From Sphingobacterium sp. FBM7-1 (GTDB lineage: Bacteria > Bacteroidota > Bacteroidia > Sphingobacteriales > Sphingobacteriaceae), in assembly GCF_020687765.1 (NCBI RefSeq), contig NZ_JAJEWJ010000004.1:62001-126000 (forward strand): 64,000 nucleotides of DNA, written 5' to 3'. Positions 60,047 through 64,000 of the stretch are shown here, one piece after another; within the stretch, counting starts at the first letter, position 1; each line of letters starts with the position of its first letter. The translations under genes were made by a program, and so were the position numbers. A model generated the notes under the pieces. The model saw nothing but the letters and a program-made list of their open reading frames with translations. It had not been told where the DNA came from and made no database searches.

Positions 60047-61822
60047 ATGTCGTATAAAGAGCGCTTGACGGCTATCCGGAGAGAAATGAAATTGCAAGGG
60101 ATTGATGCTTATATAATTCCTTCATCAGACCCACATATTAGTGAATACCTACCCGAGCGATACAAATGTATTGCTTGGGCTTCGGGTTTTACAGGTTCAG
60201 CAGGTACATTAGTGATTACGCCTGATTTTGCTGGCTTGTGGACCGATGCCCGTTATTTTGTTCAGGCGAATGAACAATTAAACGGAACAGGTTTTGAATT
60301 AGTGAAGCTAAAAACGCAAGGGAAAGCGGAATATGCGACTTGGTTAGCGGAAAGGCTTTCTGCAGGCAGCCGTGTGGCATTTGATGGCTTTTTGGCCTCA
60401 GTAGCCGTAGCACAGGCGGTTGAGGAAGTGCTTCTTCCGTTAGATATCCTAGTAGATGGACATGTCGATATTTTAGATGCGATTTGGGGAGACCGCCCTA
60501 CGTTGCCCGTATCGCCGGCATTTTTACTGGATGACGCCGTTACGGGAGAGACAACCAGCGGTAAACTAACTCGCGTACGTGAAACGCTGCGGGCGAAGCG
60601 GGTCGGCGCGCATTTAGTTTCGTCTTTAGATGACCTGGCATGGTTATTAAATATTAGGGGAAATGATGTGCCGTGTAATCCGGTAGTACTCGGTTTTGTG
60701 CTTTTAGAGGAGACGCAAACCACCTTGTTTATTGAGCCTAGTAAACTCACAGAAGGCGATAAGGCGGTTTTGGCGCAGGCCGAGGTACGGGTTAAACCTT
60801 ATGAAGAAGCTTTCCAAGCCATTTTATCGTTGAAAGCAGGGGCGATTTTATTAGATCCAAAACGGACTTGCTTTGCCATGTATGATGCGGTTCCAAAATC
60901 CATAAAGATAATCGAAGATATTAACCCATCGACACACCTGAAGGCTATAAAGAACGATGTAGAGATCGCGCATACCCGAAATGTTATGGTTAAAGATGGG
61001 GTCGCGATGACCCGCTTTTTTAAATGGGTGGAGGAAGAGGTGCAACATGGACAACTGACCGAGATAGGGATTGCCGATAAGCTACAGGAGATACGTGCAC
61101 AAGGCGATGGCTTTGTCGATATTTCGTTTGACACCATCGCGGGTTATCGAGCCCATGGTGCTTTGCCGCATTATAAGGCTACCGAAGAAAGTGATGCGGT
61201 ATTGAAGCCGGCTGGTTTGCTTCTAGTGGACTCCGGGGGGCAGTATAAAGATGGTACGACAGACATTACGCGGGTGGTGTCGTTAGGTAATATTGCGGCA
61301 GCAGAAAAAACAGACTATACGCTTGTTTTGAAAGCGATGATTGAAGGCTCCCTGCTGATATTCCCGAAAGGAACCCGAGGGTATCAGATCGATGCCGTTA
61401 CGCGGCGTCCACTCTGGGAAACGGGGCGTAATTACGGGCATGGAACTGGCCATGGAGTTGGCTTTTTTCTTAATGTGCACGAAGGCCCACATGTGTTAAA
61501 TCCTACAAATATCGATATTCCGATAGCGGAAGGAATGATCTCTTCTATCGAACCGGGATTATACCGGGAAGGTGAATATGGGATACGTATCGAAAACCTG
61601 GTTTTGAGTAAGGCTTTCGAATCTACTCAATTTGGTGATTTTATGCATTTCGAAACATTGACGATCTGTTATATAGCGACGGATTTGATTGATAAATCGC
61701 TATTGGACGATAAGCATGTGCAATGGTTGAATGCATACAATGCCTGGGTGTTTGAAAAGTTGGAGCCCTACTTGGCCGCCGAAGAAGCGCGCTGGCTGAA
61801 AGCGAAGACGATGGGAATATAG
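60047..61822 (+). CDS. Aminopeptidase P family (M24B) Xaa-Pro peptidase
   Basis: Start chosen at ATG 60047 (591 residues); an upstream start at 59993 lies in probable promoter DNA (TTTTG at 59991, TAACTTG near 60016). Two creatinase-like N-terminal domains precede the pita-bread catalytic domain. Metal ligands appear in LLVDSGGQYKDGTTDITR, GHGTGHGVGFFLNVHEGP and SSIEPGLYREGEYGIRIEN. It removes the N-terminal residue before proline. The long form is typical of Bacteroidota. Confidence 0.93.
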   Translation: MSYKERLTAIRREMKLQGIDAYIIPSSDPHISEYLPERYKCIAWASGFTGSAGTLVITPDFAGLWTDARYFVQANEQLNGTGFELVKLKTQGKAEYATWLAERLSAGSRVAFDGFLASVAVAQAVEEVLLPLDILVDGHVDILDAIWGDRPTLPVSPAFLLDDAVTGETTSGKLTRVRETLRAKRVGAHLVSSLDDLAWLLNIRGNDVPCNPVVLGFVLLEETQTTLFIEPSKLTEGDKAVLAQAEVRVKPYEEAFQAILSLKAGAILLDPKRTCFAMYDAVPKSIKIIEDINPSTHLKAIKNDVEIAHTRNVMVKDGVAMTRFFKWVEEEVQHGQLTEIGIADKLQEIRAQGDGFVDISFDTIAGYRAHGALPHYKATEESDAVLKPAGLLLVDSGGQYKDGTTDITRVVSLGNIAAAEKTDYTLVLKAMIEGSLLIFPKGTRGYQIDAVTRRPLWETGRNYGHGTGHGVGFFLNVHEGPHVLNPTNIDIPIAEGMISSIEPGLYREGEYGIRIENLVLSKAFESTQFGDFMHFETLTICYIATDLIDKSLLDDKHVQWLNAYNAWVFEKLEPYLAAEEARWLKAKTMGI

Positions 61823-61849
61823 CCCTTTTAGGAGCAGAAAAATACGATT

Positions 61850-63034
61850 ATGGTCGCAAATCAACGTTATTATTCCTTAGACGTGTTCCGAGGTGCAACG
61901 GTAGCACTGATGATTTTAGTCAATAATCCCGGCACATGGGCTTATATGTTTGCTCCCTTAAAACACGCGGCATGGCACGGCTGTACACCCACAGATCTTG
62001 TTTTTCCTTTCTTTTTGTTTGCGGTAGGAAATGCCATGGCTTTTGTGATGCCGAAGCTTCAAGATGCGGGGCAGGCGGTGTTTTGGCGAAAGGTTTTGAA
62101 AAGAACGATTTTGATTTTTGTTATTGGATTGTTTTTAAATTGGTGGCCTTTTGTGCATTGGGTAGGAGATGAGCTACGTTTTCGTGCCTGGGTAGATCCG
62201 GATAATGCAGCGCATGGTGTCCGTATCTTCGGGGTTTTGCAGCGCATCGCGGTGTCTTATTTTTTTGCCGCTGTTTTAGTCTATTTCTTTAAGCCTAAAA
62301 GCGTAATTTATATTTCTTTTATAGTCCTGCTGGTATATTGGGGGCTTTGTGCTTTTTTAGGTCAAGGCGATCCTTATTCGCTGGAGGGTTGGTTCGGTAC
62401 GGCTATCGATAAGCAGGTGCTTGGGGTGGCGCACCTGTATAAGGGGGAAGGGGTGCCGTTTGATCCGGAAGGTCTAATGAGCACGATACCGGCTATCGTG
62501 CAGGTCGTGTTTGGTTATTTGGTGGGCCTATTTATCCGACAACAGGGAAAGGTGTCTCCAGATTTTAGGTTTTTATCCGGCTTATTGGTAACGGGCTTTC
62601 TCTTAGTGGTATTAGGGTGGATTTGGTCGCTAGGGTTTCCGATTAATAAGAAAATATGGACAAGCTCTTATGTACTTTATACGACCGGCTTGGGTATACT
62701 AACCTTAGGCAGCATGATTTGGTTCTTGGAGATACAGGGAATAAAAAATGGCGTAACGAAGTTCTTTGATGTCTTCGGTAAAAATCCACTTTTCATTTTT
62801 GTACTCAGTGGTCTATTGCCCCGATTTTTAACCTTGTTTCGTATTCCCGACGGAATGAATACCGAAGGCGACCCTCAATATTTAACCGCACTATCTTGGT
62901 TTTATAAATATGTGTGTGCGAAAATTCCCGGGCCGCCAGAACTAGGCTCGTTGGTTTATTCTCTTTGTTTTTTGGCGCTAATGTGGGCGCTCTGTTACGT
63001 GTTAGATAAGAAAAAGGTTTATGTTAAAGTGTAA
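61850..63034 (+). CDS. DUF5009/HGSNAT-like membrane acyltransferase
   Basis: A 394-residue protein with about ten membrane helices. The opening YSLDVFRGATVALMILVNN and HAAWHGCTPTDLVFPFFLF match the heparan-alpha-glucosaminide N-acetyltransferase-like family (DUF5009/NagX). These proteins are thought to move acetyl groups across the membrane to amino sugars; bacterial substrates are largely untested. It follows the aminopeptidase gene by 27 bases. Confidence 0.85.
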   Translation: MVANQRYYSLDVFRGATVALMILVNNPGTWAYMFAPLKHAAWHGCTPTDLVFPFFLFAVGNAMAFVMPKLQDAGQAVFWRKVLKRTILIFVIGLFLNWWPFVHWVGDELRFRAWVDPDNAAHGVRIFGVLQRIAVSYFFAAVLVYFFKPKSVIYISFIVLLVYWGLCAFLGQGDPYSLEGWFGTAIDKQVLGVAHLYKGEGVPFDPEGLMSTIPAIVQVVFGYLVGLFIRQQGKVSPDFRFLSGLLVTGFLLVVLGWIWSLGFPINKKIWTSSYVLYTTGLGILTLGSMIWFLEIQGIKNGVTKFFDVFGKNPLFIFVLSGLLPRFLTLFRIPDGMNTEGDPQYLTALSWFYKYVCAKIPGPPELGSLVYSLCFLALMWALCYVLDKKKVYVKV

Positions 63035-63063
63035 AGCAGTGCGCGTTTTCATTTTTTAATTTC

Positions 63064-63071
63064 TATCTTTG
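63064..63071 (+). promoter_or_regulatory. rpsO -7 promoter box
   Basis: TATCTTTG, 40 bases before the rpsO ATG. A T-rich stretch at 63046-63049 is a weak -33 candidate. Confidence 0.5.
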
Positions 63072-63111
63072 TGCTCAATTAATTTTTTTAACGCTTTAAT
63101 ATTATTCAAGA

Positions 63112-63393
63112 ATGTATTTAAGTAAAGAATACAAAGCTGATATCTTCGCTGAATTTGCAGGAGCAGCAACAAACACCGGTTCTACAGAAGGACAGGTAGC
63201 TTTATTCACTAAAAGAATTGCTCACTTAACGGAGCATTTGAAAAAAAACAGAAAAGATTTTAACACACAGCGTTCGCTACAATTATTGGTAGGTAAACGC
63301 CGTTCATTATTAGCTTATCTGCACAAAAAAGATATCGAGCGTTACCGTGCTATTATCAAAGCATTAGGTTTGCGTGATATCATTAAAAAATAA
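63112..63393 (+). CDS. rpsO: 30S ribosomal protein S15
   Basis: A 93-residue protein binding 16S rRNA. TGSTEGQVALFTKRIAHLTEHLK and RSLQLLVGKRRSLLAYLHKKD are the standard S15 helices. As usual it precedes pnp, but here a terminator and two repeat elements separate them. Confidence 0.98.
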   Translation: MYLSKEYKADIFAEFAGAATNTGSTEGQVALFTKRIAHLTEHLKKNRKDFNTQRSLQLLVGKRRSLLAYLHKKDIERYRAIIKALGLRDIIKK

Positions 63394-63412
63394 GCTTTTA
63401 GTTGATCAACAA

Positions 63413-63447
63413 GAAAAGGCCATTTGCGAAGAGTAAATGGCCTTTTC
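63413..63447 (+). terminator. rpsO terminator
   Basis: GAAAAGGCCATTT (63413-63425) pairs perfectly with AAATGGCCTTTTC (63435-63447) around a 9-base loop. T-rich end. Confidence 0.9.
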
Positions 63448-63493
63448 TCGTTAATATCATATTTTATGTCGCTCAAGCCGCGACGGGGCTTTC

Positions 63494-63600
63494 CCACTTT
63501 TGACCGCAAAAGTGGAGCAAAACTCGTCGCTTCGGATGTTTGACAGGGAGGGATTGTACTAAGGATGGACTTCTACAATTGTCAAACATCCGGATGCGAC
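63494..63600 (-). repeat. Two-hairpin repeat, copy B (reverse orientation)
   Basis: Read on the minus strand: outer arms GTCGCATCCGGATG / CATCCGAAGCGAC with an inner stem TTTGACA/TGTCAAA, a loop holding TGTAGAA and CTTAGTAC, a linker GAGTTTTGCT, and a second hairpin CCACTTTTG/CAAAAGTGG. Same layout as copy A with compensating stem changes. Confidence 0.85.
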
Positions 63601-63658
63601 CTAAAAAAGTTAAGGGTGAGACAATACAATTGCATGATCCCCTCTCTAACACGAAAAT

Positions 63659-63767
63659 GTCGCATCCAGATTTTTGAGGTCTGTAGAAATTTATTCTTAG
63701 TACTACCCATTATCTCAAATATCTGAAGCGACGACGTTTTTGCTTCTTTTTCAGGGGGAAAAAGAAG
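63659..63767 (+). repeat. Two-hairpin repeat, copy C
   Basis: Outer arms GTCGCATCCAGAT and ATCTGAAGCGAC, inner stem TTTGAG/CTCAAA, loop with TGTAGAA and CTTAGTAC, and a second hairpin CTTCTTTTTC/GAAAAAGAAG. It is inverted with respect to copy B, 58 bases away. Confidence 0.8.
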
Positions 63768-63781
63768 ACAAAAAAAAGTAT

Positions 63782-63789
63782 TACATTTG
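63782..63789 (+). promoter_or_regulatory. pnp -7 promoter box
   Basis: TACATTTG fits TAnnTTTG, implying a leader of about 75 bases before pnp. No clear -33. Confidence 0.4.
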
Positions 63790-63871
63790 TAAGAATTTTA
63801 AAGGTCTATAAATAAGATGGTATACGAAAGAATAATAAAAAGATGAACCCGTATACCGAAATGAATTACGA

Positions 63872-64000
63872 ATGAGTTATAACGAAAAGAAAGTTTCGAT
63901 CGACTTGGGCAATGGATTAGCTCCGATCGAGTTGTCTACTGGTAAGCTGGCTAAACAAGCTGACGGATCTGTAGTGTTAAAGCAGGGAGATACGATGTTG
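63872..64000 (+). CDS. pnp: Polyribonucleotide nucleotidyltransferase, 3' partial
   Basis: The first 43 codons of PNPase: [21 protein letters not shown] and [14 protein letters not shown] are the start of the first RNase PH domain. The gene runs off the window. It degrades and processes RNA and normally follows rpsO, as here. A five-codon upstream frame ATG..TGA (63861-63875) overlaps its start. Confidence 0.93.
   Translation, partial: MSYNEKKVSIDLGNGLAPIELSTGKLAKQADGSVVLKQGDTML

Noticed and set aside
1..64000. CRISPR array, prophage or restriction-modification/defence system
   Set aside because: No regularly spaced repeats, cas genes, phage structural genes or recognised defence genes are present.

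Overview
The window looks like a chromosomal segment of a Sphingobacteriaceae-type Bacteroidota. Supporting signs are an LpxC-FabZ fusion, the T9SS regulator PorX, SusC/SusD and TonB receptors, a CapD-type epimerase, and DUF4271 next to uroporphyrinogen-III synthase. Promoters fit the phylum pattern TTTG-N18-20-TAnnTTTG, and Shine-Dalgarno sequences are scarce. Most genes are housekeeping. One tRNA-Glu and one TPP riboswitch are present. No CRISPR array, prophage or rRNA was seen.

Layout. 1-2.3 kb: end of an extradiol dioxygenase, a QorB-like reductase and a DUF4202 protein. 2.7-8.3 kb: a sodium-transport block (NhaA, a truncated DAACS symporter, two coupled small membrane ORFs, AgcS, PutP) beside tRNA-Glu. 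8.5-18.7 kb: ribH, a TPR protein, CapD-like epimerase, alanine dehydrogenase, an esterase, an orphan ABC ATPase, a beta-barrel protein, tsaE and porX. 18.7-19.0 kb: a possible independent small transcript. 19.0-31.2 kb: HD hydrolase, lpxD-lpxC/fabZ-lpxA, ABC ATPase, efp, folate cyclo-ligase, serB-like gene with epimerase, arginase-fold enzyme, rmuC, mazG-like and dtd. 31.3-33.9 kb: TonB receptor behind a TPP riboswitch. 33.9-40.8 kb: amidohydrolase, acyP, flippase, dusB, DUF4271, hemD and a JmjC-like protein. 40.9-44.7 kb: trpE-trpG-trpC behind a complete leader-peptide attenuator, then trmD. 45.4-50.5 kb: a SusC/SusD operon. 50.6-52.8 kb: mobile debris (a group II intron-like scrap, an IS3-family element, an IS66 remnant). 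52.8-59.9 kb: carbohydrate-active genes (CE15-like esterase, acetylesterase, GH28, GH115) pointing to glucuronoxylan or pectin breakdown. 60.0-64.0 kb: aminopeptidase P, DUF5009 protein, rpsO and the start of pnp.

Most notable signals. (1) A three-copy, two-hairpin repeat family: 41701-41806, 63494-63600 and 63659-63767. Its stems differ in sequence but stay complementary, while loop words are conserved, which suggests a structured RNA or palindromic mobile element. (2) A trp attenuator with three consecutive Trp codons and a copy of the terminator arm inside the leader ORF. (3) A promoter-to-terminator unit at 18709-18962 carrying a 26-codon ORF with a strong ribosome-binding site. (4) A recurring arrangement with the -7 box ending four bases before ATG (ribH, lpxD, trmD), suggesting leaderless mRNAs.
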